Below, in pieces: positions 1-7,249 of a stretch of DNA of 15,253 nucleotides. Under the pieces are notes generated by a model. That model was not told the DNA's origin, searched no databases, and worked only from the letters and a program-made list of their open reading frames with translations. The stretch is from positions 1-15,253 of the forward strand of contig CAYYNM010000062.1 in the NCBI GenBank assembly GCA_964472945.1, in the 5' to 3' direction. The first letter of the stretch is position 1, and every line of letters starts with the position of its first letter. This stretch comes from QPIN01 sp964472945. Its GTDB lineage: Bacteria; Pseudomonadota; Gammaproteobacteria; Methylococcales; Methylomonadaceae. A program made the position numbers and the translations under genes.

Positions 1-308
1 GGATCTGTGGGGGGATTGGCCAGTAATGGCTGATTCTACCCGGAAGCTGACCATTGGCAGCGTAGTTCGTTTTCAAAGACCATTTTTAAATCATAATTTA
101 GTGTGTTGTCAGAGTTCATCGGCTATCTGCCAAAGGCACTTGATTAGGGCGTTGTACTAAATAAAAAAAGGGTACCGTAGCAATATTAAGAAAAAAGTAT
201 TACTCTTAAAATTTATATAGATAGCCTGATAGAGAAAATGAAAAATTAAAGGGTAGCACCCACTTTTTCCATCCCGTGCCCATCAAGTGCTGAAATCCAT
301 TACCTACC
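1..308. other. Left-edge region without a supported gene
   Basis: No convincing coding region is visible. Plus frame 2 is open from base 2 to a TAA at about 169, but it has no visible start and its translation matches no family I recognise. Bases about 18-62 can fold imperfectly (TAATGGC against a later CCATTGGC) and look like a degenerate intergenic repeat, but only one copy is in the window. Bases 241-261 on the minus strand form a 4-bp hairpin (GGGT/ACCC) followed by a T-rich run downstream of the cobaltochelatase gene; it is too short to call a terminator. Confidence 0.4.
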
Positions 309-1139
309 TTAATGATGATGACCATGCCCGTGTTCTTGAGCAAAAGCTCTATAACTACAACCATCACATTCCATCATTGGTTTATTATCAGTTTGTTGCA
401 GGGCCTTAACATTTTTATCAAGTAGTTTAAATATTTCAGGCTCAAACCCAAGGTAATGCCCTAAGCCAAAACGAATTTGAGGATATTGAGTTTGCAAAAG
501 TTTATGCTGCTCTGCAATACGAGTCATTAAGGTGCCAGTAAACAGGTAGTAAGGCAAAATAGCAATTTGCATCATCCCTAGCTTCACTTGCCTTTGTACG
601 ACTGTTTCAAGGCGAGGGTAGGTTATGCCTGTAAAAGCAATATCCACTAATTCATGATCTCTTTCTTCAAAGACCCAACGTGCTAATTTTGCCACTTCGC
701 CATTGGCAACTATATCTGAAGACCCGCGCCCTAAAATAATAACCCCCGTAGTTTTTGGGTCAGGCATTGATAAGGAACCCATAACTTGCACTAATTGACG
801 TTTAACAGCAGTTAATAAAGCTGTGCTGATACCTAAATTTTTACCATAGATAAACTCAACCTCAGGGTGGCGTTGCCTGGCTTTTTCTAAATGTTCAGGA
901 ATTTCCATTTTTACATGGCCTGCTGCATTTAAGATTAAAGGAATAACCAGGACTCTTGAGGCCTTTTTAGCGGCGTTATCAAAACCTTCATCTAATAACA
1001 TATCTGCAAATTCAATATAGCAAACTTCAATATTCCATTCTGGGTGTTGAGCTCTCCATTGTTCAGAGAATTGTTCTATTTCAGTGTTTCCATTTGGGTC
1101 GCGTGAGCCATGACCGACCAATAAAATTGTTTCTTTCAC
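309..1139 (-). CDS. cbiX: Sirohydrochlorin cobaltochelatase, CbiX long form
   Basis: Inserts Co2+ into sirohydrochlorin, the entry step of anaerobic-type cobalamin synthesis, in the cytoplasm. From the chosen start the protein is 276 aa with two CbiX/chelatase halves. The first opens with VGHGSRDP (His10, the family's metal-handling histidine) and the second contains ILGRGSSD. The C-terminus carries MECDGC (Cys258, Cys261) and the tail HGHGHHH, typical of long CbiX proteins and suggestive of metal binding. The frame can be opened to a TTG at 1181, but those 14 extra residues are translated from an inverted repeat (1158-1219). The GTG at 1137-1139 has a GGA about 7 nt upstream and starts just before the conserved domain, so it is preferred. 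The next gene upstream on the same strand, cobM, acts in the same pathway. Function is confident; the exact start is inferred. Confidence 0.9.
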   Translation of the reverse strand: MKETILLVGHGSRDPNGNTEIEQFSEQWRAQHPEWNIEVCYIEFADMLLDEGFDNAAKKASRVLVIPLILNAAGHVKMEIPEHLEKARQRHPEVEFIYGKNLGISTALLTAVKRQLVQVMGSLSMPDPKTTGVIILGRGSSDIVANGEVAKLARWVFEERDHELVDIAFTGITYPRLETVVQRQVKLGMMQIAILPYYLFTGTLMTRIAEQHKLLQTQYPQIRFGLGHYLGFEPEIFKLLDKNVKALQQTDNKPMMECDGCSYRAFAQEHGHGHHH

Positions 1140-1157
1140 ATTTATTCCAGTATTTGT

Positions 1158-1219
1158 TGTAGAGTGAACTTCGGTCCGCAATGTTTAGGTAAATATAGCG
1201 GACTGAAGTCTGCTCTACA
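1158..1219. repeat. Imperfect inverted repeat, GTAG-type REP-like pair
   Basis: Bases 1158-1179 and 1198-1219 are inverted copies of a 22-bp unit matching at 18 of 22 positions, separated by 18 bp. Each unit starts TGTAGAG and contains a small palindrome around ACTTC. The unit resembles both the REP pair at 1286-1333 and the terminator stem near 6016-6037, so a dispersed family is likely. Confidence 0.6.
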
Positions 1220-1285
1220 TTAATTATTATGATTTAAACGCCCTTATTACCATTAAGGTAAGAGTTTTTGTGATTTTTTTATCTG

Positions 1286-1333
1286 TGTAGGAGCGGCTTT
1301 AGCCGCGACATCGCGGCTAAAGCCGCTCCTACA
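1286..1333. repeat. Perfect REP doublet (REPIN-like palindrome)
   Basis: Arms 1286-1308 and 1311-1333 are perfect 23-bp inverted complements with a 2-nt centre. Each arm begins with the GTAG tetranucleotide and then holds its own hairpin, GCGGCT-TT-AGCCGC. This is the architecture of REP sequences, which RAYT transposases recognise, and two inverted REPs form a REPIN/BIME-like unit. It lies in the intergenic space between cobM and cbiX. The transcript would form a very stable stem that may act on mRNA 3' ends, but no T run marks it as an intrinsic terminator. Confidence 0.8.
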
Positions 1334-1388
1334 AAAATCATTTATTTTTTAACTTAGGGGTGTTGAACTGTAGTTTGTAAATAGTATG

Positions 1389-2168
1389 TCAATTCTTTTC
1401 TGCTTTACGAAAACGGTGGGTAAAACCTGCATCATAAAGTTTGGATTTTTTTAATTCAGGCCAGTCTCTTGAGCCAATCGTTGGGCTGGCAATAATCATC
1501 GCCTGACTGTTAATACCCGCTTGTTTACATTTTTCTCTAATATTTTCGATGGTACCGCGAATAATTTGTTCTTCACCAGGCCAGCTGGCTTTATAAACAA
1601 CTAATATAGGTGATTGATCAGACCAGCCAGCTGCTATCAATGATGTTTGAATCTTTTTAAGTAGGGTAATAGATAAATACAAACATAAAGTACAGTGGTG
1701 AGCAGCAAGTTCGTCTAAAGATTCACCTTCAGGCATGGGAGTGCGGCCTTCAACACGAGAGAAAATAACTGTTTGAGTGACTTCAGGTAAAGTAAGAGTT
1801 TCAGCCGCCGCCGCCGCAGATGCCATTGCAGATGTAACGCCAGGAACAACAGCAATGTCAATTCCTGCTTTATCTAAAGGCTGAATCATTTCAATTAAAG
1901 CACCATATAATCCTGGGTCGCCTGTTTGTAAGCGTAAAACATTGGCACTATTTTTTGCTTTATTAATCAGCCAATCGCAAATTTGTTCCAGAGTCATGCC
2001 TTTAGAATCTTGAATTTCACAGGATTCACTTGCCCATGTCATAGCCGCTTCTGAGACTAATGAGCCAGCATATAAAATAGCATCAGCTTCGCGAATAAGA
2101 CGTTGCGCTTTTAATGTTAATAATTCAGGGTCACCAGGACCCGCGCCAACAAACCAAACTTTAGGCAT
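1389..2168 (-). CDS. cobM: Precorrin-4/cobalt-precorrin-4 C11-methyltransferase
   Basis: SAM-dependent methyltransferase that methylates C11 of (cobalt-)precorrin-4 in corrin-ring assembly. The 259-aa length is normal for CobM/CbiF. Visible tetrapyrrole-methylase motifs are VGAGPGDPELLTLKA at residues 7-21, YAGSLV in the N-terminal domain (diagnostic for CobM/CbiF over other corrin methylases), GDPGLYGAL in the SAM pocket, VVPGVTSAMASAAAA, and SRVEGRTPMPEGESL. Since CbiX in the same cluster inserts cobalt early, the substrate is probably the cobalt form, making CbiF the equally valid name. It lies between dtd (83 nt upstream) and cbiX (about 250 nt downstream, REP pair between). I saw no cobalamin riboswitch upstream. 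Confidence 0.93.
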   Translation of the reverse strand: MPKVWFVGAGPGDPELLTLKAQRLIREADAILYAGSLVSEAAMTWASESCEIQDSKGMTLEQICDWLINKAKNSANVLRLQTGDPGLYGALIEMIQPLDKAGIDIAVVPGVTSAMASAAAAAETLTLPEVTQTVIFSRVEGRTPMPEGESLDELAAHHCTLCLYLSITLLKKIQTSLIAAGWSDQSPILVVYKASWPGEEQIIRGTIENIREKCKQAGINSQAMIIASPTIGSRDWPELKKSKLYDAGFTHRFRKAEKN

Positions 2169-2251
2169 GGAGATTTTCCAAAAAAATAGACGTTATATCA
2201 CAAATGAGAGAGTTATCTATGACTAAAAATCCCATAAAAATAATGTTAAAT

Positions 2252-2695
2252 TTATAAAGTTGTACTTAAGGTAAAAGTGACAGGGCCATCATTAGTTAAA
2301 GAGACCTTCATATCTGCACCAAACTGACCAAATTGAGTGCGTGGGTAAGTTTGTGCAGCCAATTCAGAAAAATAGTTAAATAAGATGAGCCCTTTTTCAG
2401 GAGGTGCAGCGGTAGAAAAGCTGGGGCGATTACCACTTTGCGTGTTTGCTGCTAGGGTAAATTGAGGGATGATTAATAGACCTCCATTAATATCACGTAA
2501 ACTTAAATTCATTTTGTCGTCTTCATCGGCAAAAACTCGATAGTTAAGGATGCGTTCAAGTAATCGTTTGGCCTGTTTTTCTGCATCTTCTTTTTCTATC
2601 GCAACTAAGGCCATAATACCTTGGTTAATTGAGCCGAGAGTGGTGTTATTTACAACAACTTGAGCCTGTGTGACACGTTGAATAATAGTTAACAT
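2252..2695 (-). CDS. dtd: D-aminoacyl-tRNA deacylase
   Basis: Hydrolyses D-aminoacyl- and glycyl-mischarged tRNAs to protect translation; a cytoplasmic homodimer. The 147-aa protein is full length and collinear with bacterial Dtd: MLTIIQRV start, GKMNLSL-type segment (KMNLSL here), QFTLAA, RPSFSTAAPP, and the Gly-cisPro motif NDGPVT at residues 135-140. The usual SQFTL signature reads PQFTL, with Pro77 in place of the common serine. The ATG has no clear Shine-Dalgarno. A perfect TATAAT (minus strand, 2709 to 2704) lies only about 8 nt before it, so the transcript could be nearly leaderless. It is divergent from the nuclease gene across a 70-bp gap. Confidence 0.93.
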   Translation of the reverse strand: MLTIIQRVTQAQVVVNNTTLGSINQGIMALVAIEKEDAEKQAKRLLERILNYRVFADEDDKMNLSLRDINGGLLIIPQFTLAANTQSGNRPSFSTAAPPEKGLILFNYFSELAAQTYPRTQFGQFGADMKVSLTNDGPVTFTLSTTL

Positions 2696-2765
2696 AGCAA
2701 AAGATTATATTTTTATCAGAAGAGGCTATGATTATAGGTATTTTTAATAAAAGATTAATGTATTT

Positions 2766-3569
2766 ATGTTTTTATTTTTATTATGCTTTTCCTTTGTGGC
2801 ACAGGCCGAAGTTTTTCAATGGGTTGATGGTCAGGGAAAATATCACTTTTCTGATAAGCCTCATCAAGGGGCAGAAAAGTTTCAACTGGAGGCTAGTTAT
2901 AGTTATTACAGGGTTAAAAAAGTTTATGATGGCGATACTATTTTATTGTCAAATGGTATTAAAGTACGTTTTTTAGGAATAAATACGCCCGAGGTAAAGG
3001 GGCGAAATAAGCAGGCTCAGGCAGGTGGAGACGTTGCCAAAAAATGGCTGCAAGCTAAATTGAAAAATACTAAGGTTAGGCTGGAAAAGGATGTAGAAAA
3101 AAAGGATAAGTATGGGCGGACACTAGCACATATTTTTACTGAGGATAAACAGCATATTAACCTTCAGTTAGTTGAGCTGGGTTTGGCAAGTGTTAATATT
3201 TACCCACCTAATTTAAAATATGTAGAGGTATTAATTGAAGCTGAGCAAAAGGCTGAGCGGTCTCAGTTAGGTATTTGGCAATATAAGGAATATAAAACAA
3301 AGCAGGCCAAAGATATAGTACAGGGTGATTTTAAAGGCTGGCAAAGGGTTGTTGGAAAAATAAAGAGTATTCATCATACCCGTAAAAATAGTTATCTTGT
3401 TTTTTCTGATAGCTTTTCTCTACAAATAAAGAATAAAGCACTTGAGTTGTTTCCAAAATTAGAAAGTTACATAGGGAAAAAGGTGGAAGTGCGAGGCTGG
3501 ATAAGTAAGCGTAAACAGCATTACAGCATGTTTATTCGACACCCCAGTGCTATAAAATTTATTGAGTAA
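2766..3569 (+). CDS. Exported thermonuclease-family protein with N-terminal DUF4124
   Basis: Predicted secreted Ca2+-dependent nuclease of the staphylococcal-nuclease (SNc) family. Residues 1-14 form a short hydrophobic signal peptide ending AQA before EVFQWVD. Residues 15-32 match the N-terminal motif of DUF4124 (FQWVDGQGKYHFSDKP). The SNc domain spans about 48-172 with YDGDT (Asp55, Asp57), VRFLGINTPE (Arg68, Glu76) and DKYGRT (Arg118), corresponding to the catalytic Arg-Glu-Arg set. The calcium-ligand aspartate of the TPE motif is Asn73, a substitution seen in relatives. Residues about 190-267 form a further small beta-rich segment, perhaps OB-like. No strong Shine-Dalgarno precedes the ATG; an ATT at 2754 would add four residues. 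The substrate in vivo is unknown; export suggests extracellular or periplasmic nucleic acid. Confidence 0.8.
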   Translation: MFLFLLCFSFVAQAEVFQWVDGQGKYHFSDKPHQGAEKFQLEASYSYYRVKKVYDGDTILLSNGIKVRFLGINTPEVKGRNKQAQAGGDVAKKWLQAKLKNTKVRLEKDVEKKDKYGRTLAHIFTEDKQHINLQLVELGLASVNIYPPNLKYVEVLIEAEQKAERSQLGIWQYKEYKTKQAKDIVQGDFKGWQRVVGKIKSIHHTRKNSYLVFSDSFSLQIKNKALELFPKLESYIGKKVEVRGWISKRKQHYSMFIRHPSAIKFIE

Positions 3570-3588
3570 AGTATGCTAAAGGTATAAT
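3562..3588 (+). promoter_or_regulatory. Candidate sigma-70 promoter for ilvBH
   Basis: TTGAGT at 3562-3567 and a perfect TATAAT at 3583-3588 are separated by 15 bp, shorter than the optimum 17. The -35 overlaps the last codons of the nuclease gene. The leader to the ilvB start is about 95 nt, and I see no branched-chain leader peptide or terminator in it. Confidence 0.35.
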
Positions 3589-3691
3589 TTTATCGAAGAA
3601 CCAAGTAAAATAATCAGTTTACTAGCAAAACTGGCCTAAAGTTTGGTGTGTCTGATTTTGTTTTTGATTTGTATTTTTTTGAGGTGTTAGT

Positions 3692-5428
3692 GTGGAGCTC
3701 AGTGGCGGAGAGATAGTTGTCCAGAGTCTTAAAGACGAAGGTGTTGAATTTCTTTTTGGTTATCCTGGTGGTGCGGTCTTGCATCTCTATGATGCAATAT
3801 TTCACCAAGAAGAAGTTAAACATATTTTAGTAAGACATGAGCAAGCTGCTGTACATTCAGCTGATGCTTATGCTCGTTCTACAGGAAAACCTGGTGTCGT
3901 GATAGTGACCTCTGGACCAGGTGCCACTAATGCAGTGACAGGTATTGCAACAGCACATTTAGATTCTATTCCTATGGTTATTATTTCTGGCCAGGTAGGT
4001 ACACCTGTTATAGGAAGCGATGCTTTTCAAGAAGTTGATATGGTGGGTATTACCCGACCTTGTGTAAAGCACAACTTTTTGGTTAAAAACCTTGCAGATC
4101 TTGCAATAACAATGAAAAAAGCCTTTTATGTTGCAACAACGGGTCGACCAGGGCCGGTTGTCGTTGATATTCCCAAGGATATTACTGATCCAGCAATAAA
4201 GATACCTTATATATATCCTAAAGAAATTACCATGCGTTCTTATAACCCTGTGGTTAAAGGGCATTCAGGACAAATTAAAAAGGCAGTCGATTTATTGTTA
4301 AAAGCTAAGCGGCCAATGATATATGCTGGTGGTGGAGTGATTTTAGGTAATGGAAGCGAGGAGTTAACAGCATTTTCAAGGTTATTAAATTACCCTGTAA
4401 CGAATACATTAATGGGACTCGGTGGTTTTCCGGCAACTGACAAACAATTTGTTGGAATGTTGGGTATGCACGGAACTTATGAAGCTAATATGGGAATGCA
4501 TGAAAGTGATGTGATTATTGCTATTGGTGCCCGTTTTGATGATCGAGTAACCGGTGTTTTGGCAAAGTTTTGCCCTTATGCAAAAATTATACATATCGAT
4601 ATTGATCCTTCGTCTATTTCTAAAACAGTTAAAGTTGATGTGCCTATCGTGGGTGAGGTAACAACGGTCTTAAAAGAAATGATTGATTTGTTAAAAGCGA
4701 GTGATATTAAAGTTGATCAAACAGCTTTAGAGTCATGGTGGAATCAGATTAATAAATGGCGTGATGTTAAATGTTTAGAATATGATCGAGATTCTAAATT
4801 AATTAAACCTCAATATGTTATTGAGCAACTTTATCAAGTGACTAAAGGGGATGCTTTTGTAACCTCTGATGTGGGCCAGCATCAAATGTTTGCCTCGCAG
4901 TATTACCATTTTGATAAACCTCGCCGCTGGATTAACTCGGGTGGCTTAGGCACGATGGGCTTTGGTTTGCCTGCGGCTATTGGGGTTAAATTGGCTCATC
5001 CAGGAGCTGATGTAGCCTGTGTAACAGGTGAAGCAAGTATTCAAATGTGTATACAAGAATTAGCCACAGCAACACAATACCGTACACCTGTAAAAGTAAT
5101 TAATTTGAATAATCAATATATGGGGATGGTAAGGCAGTGGCAAGAGTTTAGTTACGAAAGTAGATATTCTCAATCGTATATGGAAACTATTCCTGATTTT
5201 GTTAAGTTGGCAGAAGCTTATGGTCATGTGGGAATGCGCATTGATAAGCCTGAAGATGTTAGACCTGCTTTGGAGGAAGCTTTTGCGATGAAAGATCGTC
5301 TGGTTTTTATGGATATTATGACGGATCGTACAGAAAACGTATATCCAATGATTGAAGCGGGTAAGGCGCATAATGAAATGAAGCTACGAGTTGCCCCAGG
5401 CACTCCAATTAATAGGGAATTGGCATAA
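3692..5428 (+). CDS. ilvB: Acetolactate synthase, catalytic (large) subunit
   Basis: Condenses two pyruvates to 2-acetolactate, or pyruvate plus 2-oxobutyrate to 2-aceto-2-hydroxybutyrate: the first common step to valine, leucine and isoleucine. It needs ThDP, Mg2+ and FAD. At 578 aa it is full length (IlvI/IlvB type). The GTG start is fixed by GAGGTG at 3681-3686, 5 nt upstream. The catalytic glutamate is Glu50 in VRHEQAA, followed by the typical TSGPGATN segment. The ThDP/Mg motif, normally GDG...NN, reads Gly446-Glu447-Ala448 ... Asn473-Asn474; Glu for Asp is known in some proteobacterial homologues. The C-terminal QSYMETIPDFVKLAEAYGHVG block matches IlvI. It overlaps ilvH by one base (TAATG), indicating translational coupling and an IlvBH holoenzyme. 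The neighbouring genes supply the next pathway steps. Confidence 0.96.
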   Translation: MELSGGEIVVQSLKDEGVEFLFGYPGGAVLHLYDAIFHQEEVKHILVRHEQAAVHSADAYARSTGKPGVVIVTSGPGATNAVTGIATAHLDSIPMVIISGQVGTPVIGSDAFQEVDMVGITRPCVKHNFLVKNLADLAITMKKAFYVATTGRPGPVVVDIPKDITDPAIKIPYIYPKEITMRSYNPVVKGHSGQIKKAVDLLLKAKRPMIYAGGGVILGNGSEELTAFSRLLNYPVTNTLMGLGGFPATDKQFVGMLGMHGTYEANMGMHESDVIIAIGARFDDRVTGVLAKFCPYAKIIHIDIDPSSISKTVKVDVPIVGEVTTVLKEMIDLLKASDIKVDQTALESWWNQINKWRDVKCLEYDRDSKLIKPQYVIEQLYQVTKGDAFVTSDVGQHQMFASQYYHFDKPRRWINSGGLGTMGFGLPAAIGVKLAHPGADVACVTGEASIQMCIQELATATQYRTPVKVINLNNQYMGMVRQWQEFSYESRYSQSYMETIPDFVKLAEAYGHVGMRIDKPEDVRPALEEAFAMKDRLVFMDIMTDRTENVYPMIEAGKAHNEMKLRVAPGTPINRELA

Positions 5429-5919
5429 TGAGACATATTATTTCTATTCTTATAGAGAACGAAGCAGGTGCTTTATCTCGGGTTGCGGGGTTGTTTTCTG
5501 CGCGTGGTTACAATATTGAATCTTTAACTGTTGCAGCTACAGAAGATTTAACCTTATCTAGAATGACAGTTGTTACTCGTGGTAGTGATGAGGTTATTGA
5601 GCAAATTACCAAGCAATTAAACAAACTAATTGATGTCGTTAAATTAATTGATTTGGCTGAGGCAGTACATGTTGAACGTGAATTGATGCTGGTTAAAGTT
5701 AAAGCGACTGAAGGTTTGCGAAATGAGGTGAAGCGGCTGTCTGAGATTTTTCGTGGCAAAATTATTGATGTAACAGCAGCAAGTTATGTGATTGAAATGA
5801 CAGGGCCTTCTGATAAGCTGGATGCTTTTATTTTGGCTTTGGATGAAGATACTGTTGTTGAAATAGTGCGTTCTGGTCCAATGGGAATCTCTCGAGGAGA
5901 GAAAGGTTTGCATCTTTAA
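5428..5919 (+). CDS. ilvH: Acetolactate synthase, regulatory (small) subunit
   Basis: ACT-domain partner that activates the catalytic subunit and normally confers feedback inhibition by valine. The 163-aa length matches E. coli IlvH. The N-terminal ACT domain begins RHIISILIENEAGALSRVAG and continues with the ARGYNIESLTVA segment, the surface where valine binds in characterised homologues. The C-terminal half (about 80-163) is the second, activating domain, ending with the conserved RSGPMGISRGEK-type tail. Its ATG overlaps the ilvB stop by one base, so expression in a fixed ratio with IlvB is expected. It is followed by a 219-nt gap containing a terminator-like hairpin before ilvC. Confidence 0.95.
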   Translation: MRHIISILIENEAGALSRVAGLFSARGYNIESLTVAATEDLTLSRMTVVTRGSDEVIEQITKQLNKLIDVVKLIDLAEAVHVERELMLVKVKATEGLRNEVKRLSEIFRGKIIDVTAASYVIEMTGPSDKLDAFILALDEDTVVEIVRSGPMGISRGEKGLHL

Positions 5920-6021
5920 GAGTGGGCGAAAGGTTAAGAGCGAAAAATAGAAAACTTAAAATTGTTGGGATGACTTTAACTGCTTACTCAGCTACTTTTG
6001 GTTGGTAGATATTTTGTAGGG

Positions 6022-6052
6022 CGGACTTAAGTGTCCGTTTTGCTTTTTTGCT
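6022..6052 (+). terminator. Intrinsic terminator between ilvH and ilvC
   Basis: Stem CGGAC (6022-6026) pairs with GTCCG (6033-6037) around TTAAGT, followed by TTTTGCTTTTTT. The hairpin with its upstream TGTAGGG resembles the REP-like unit at 1158-1219, so the terminator may derive from that repeat family. It would end the ilvBH transcript, or let only part continue into ilvC. A 12-codon ORF (5970-6008) precedes it. Confidence 0.65.
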
Positions 6053-6068
6053 AACTTAAAAAAATAGC

Positions 6069-6097
6069 TTCTTAGCAAGTGCGAAAAAAGTTATAAT
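6069..6097 (+). promoter_or_regulatory. Candidate ilvC promoter
   Basis: A perfect TATAAT at 6092-6097 lies 42 nt before the ilvC ATG. The -35 position at 17-bp spacing reads TTCTTA, a weak match. Its place just after the terminator supports separate initiation for ilvC. Confidence 0.4.
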
Positions 6098-6138
6098 TAT
6101 CGGTTACAGTTTATTTAAAAAGAAAAGCAGGAAAATTC

Positions 6139-7155
6139 ATGCAAGTTTATTACGATAAAGACGCAGACCTTTCGATTATTAAAGCTAAGAAAGTAGCGAT
6201 TATTGGTTACGGCTCACAAGGCCATGCTCATGCTAACAACTTAAAAGACTCTGGCGTTGACGTTGTCGTTGGTTTACGTGCAGGATCTTCTTCAATCGCT
6301 AAAGCTGAAGCGTGTGGCTTAACCGTTAAGAATGTAGTTGATGCTGTTTCTGGTGCTGATGTTGTTATGTTATTAACACCTGATGAATTTCAGTGTCAGT
6401 TATATAAAGAAGAAATTGAACCAAACATTAAACAAGGTGCGGCTTTAGCATTTGCACATGGTTTCGCGATTCTTTATAACCAAGTAACACCTCGTGCTGA
6501 TTTAGATGTCATTATGATTGCACCTAAAGCACCAGGTCACACAGTACGTTCAGAATTTGTTCGTGGCGGCGGTGTTCCTGATTTAATTGCTATCCACCAA
6601 GATCCATCAGGTACAGCAAAATCAATCTGTTTAGCTTATGCATCTGCAGTTGGCGGTGGTCGTTCAGGAATTATTGAAACAACTTTCCGTGATGAAACAG
6701 AAACTGACTTATTCGGTGAGCAAGCTGTTTTATGTGGCGGTGCAGTTGAGTTAGTTAAAATGGGCTTCGAAACATTAGTAGAAGCGGGTTACGAGCCTGA
6801 AATGGCCTACTTTGAGTGTTTGCATGAATTGAAACTGATTGTAGATTTAATGTTTGAAGGCGGTATTGCAAATATGAACTACTCAATCTCAAACAATGCT
6901 GAGTACGGAGAGTATGTAACGGGTCCTAAAGTTATTAATGAAGAAAGTCGTTATGCAATGCAAGAAGCATTGGCAAACATTCAAAATGGTGAATATGCTA
7001 AAAAATTCATCCTTGAAGGAATGACTAATTACCCAGAAATGACAGCTAAACGTCGATTAAATGCTGAACATCCCATTGAAGTTGTAGGTGAAAAATTGCG
7101 TGGAATGATGCCTTGGATCAAAGCAAATCAAATTGTTGATAAAGCTAAAAACTAA
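6139..7155 (+). CDS. ilvC: Ketol-acid reductoisomerase, class I
   Basis: Converts 2-acetolactate to 2,3-dihydroxyisovalerate (and the isoleucine analogue) by Mg2+-dependent alkyl migration and NAD(P)H reduction. The 338-aa length is that of class I enzymes. The Rossmann fingerprint GYGSQGHAHANN is at residues 23-34. The beta2-alphaB loop GLRAGSSS (Arg47, Ser50-52) is the type associated with NADPH preference. Catalytic metal ligands fall at Asp190 and Glu194 (RDETETDLFGEQ), with Glu226 and Glu230 (FECLHE) from the C-terminal knotted domain. A GCAGGA Shine-Dalgarno lies upstream of the ATG. The reading frame is followed by a strong terminator. Codon choice here shows more C-ending codons than neighbouring genes, consistent with high expression, though this is only an impression. 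Confidence 0.97.
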   Translation: MQVYYDKDADLSIIKAKKVAIIGYGSQGHAHANNLKDSGVDVVVGLRAGSSSIAKAEACGLTVKNVVDAVSGADVVMLLTPDEFQCQLYKEEIEPNIKQGAALAFAHGFAILYNQVTPRADLDVIMIAPKAPGHTVRSEFVRGGGVPDLIAIHQDPSGTAKSICLAYASAVGGGRSGIIETTFRDETETDLFGEQAVLCGGAVELVKMGFETLVEAGYEPEMAYFECLHELKLIVDLMFEGGIANMNYSISNNAEYGEYVTGPKVINEESRYAMQEALANIQNGEYAKKFILEGMTNYPEMTAKRRLNAEHPIEVVGEKLRGMMPWIKANQIVDKAKN

Positions 7156-7167
7156 GTTTTAAATTGG

Positions 7168-7216
7168 TTTGTTAAAAAAGCTCATCCGATGGTGGGCTTT
7201 TTTTGTTTTAACAAAC
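7168..7216. terminator. Strong terminator after ilvC
   Basis: AAAAAGC and TCATC pair through G-T-tolerant pairing with GGTGG and GCTTTTT around CGAT (core 7175-7204), ending in a T run. The flanks extend the symmetry: GTTTGTTAAAA at 7168-7178 is complementary to TTTTAACAAAC at 7206-7216. It closes ilvC and separates it from pfp. Confidence 0.85.
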
Positions 7217-7249
7217 TGTGCAAAATGGTATATTTAGCCAAATAACGTA

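Noticed and set aside
241..261. Terminator after cbiX on the minus strand
   Set aside because: Only a 4-bp stem (GGGT/ACCC) before the T-rich stretch.
1140..1181. TTG-initiated extension of CbiX
   Set aside because: The extra residues come from the inverted repeat at 1158-1219 and have no family counterpart; the GTG at 1139 has a better ribosome site.
2169..2251. Cobalamin riboswitch upstream of cobM
   Set aside because: The 83-bp gap to dtd is too short and no B12-box-like sequence was seen on the minus strand.
2728..2976. Plus-strand 82-codon ORF overlapping the nuclease start
   Set aside because: It is a frame shadow of the signal peptide and SNase region; the overlapping frame has a signal peptide and full domain.
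3614..5913. Several minus-strand ORFs of 60-103 codons opposite ilvB and ilvH
   Set aside because: All lie inside highly conserved plus-strand genes and show low-complexity antisense translations.
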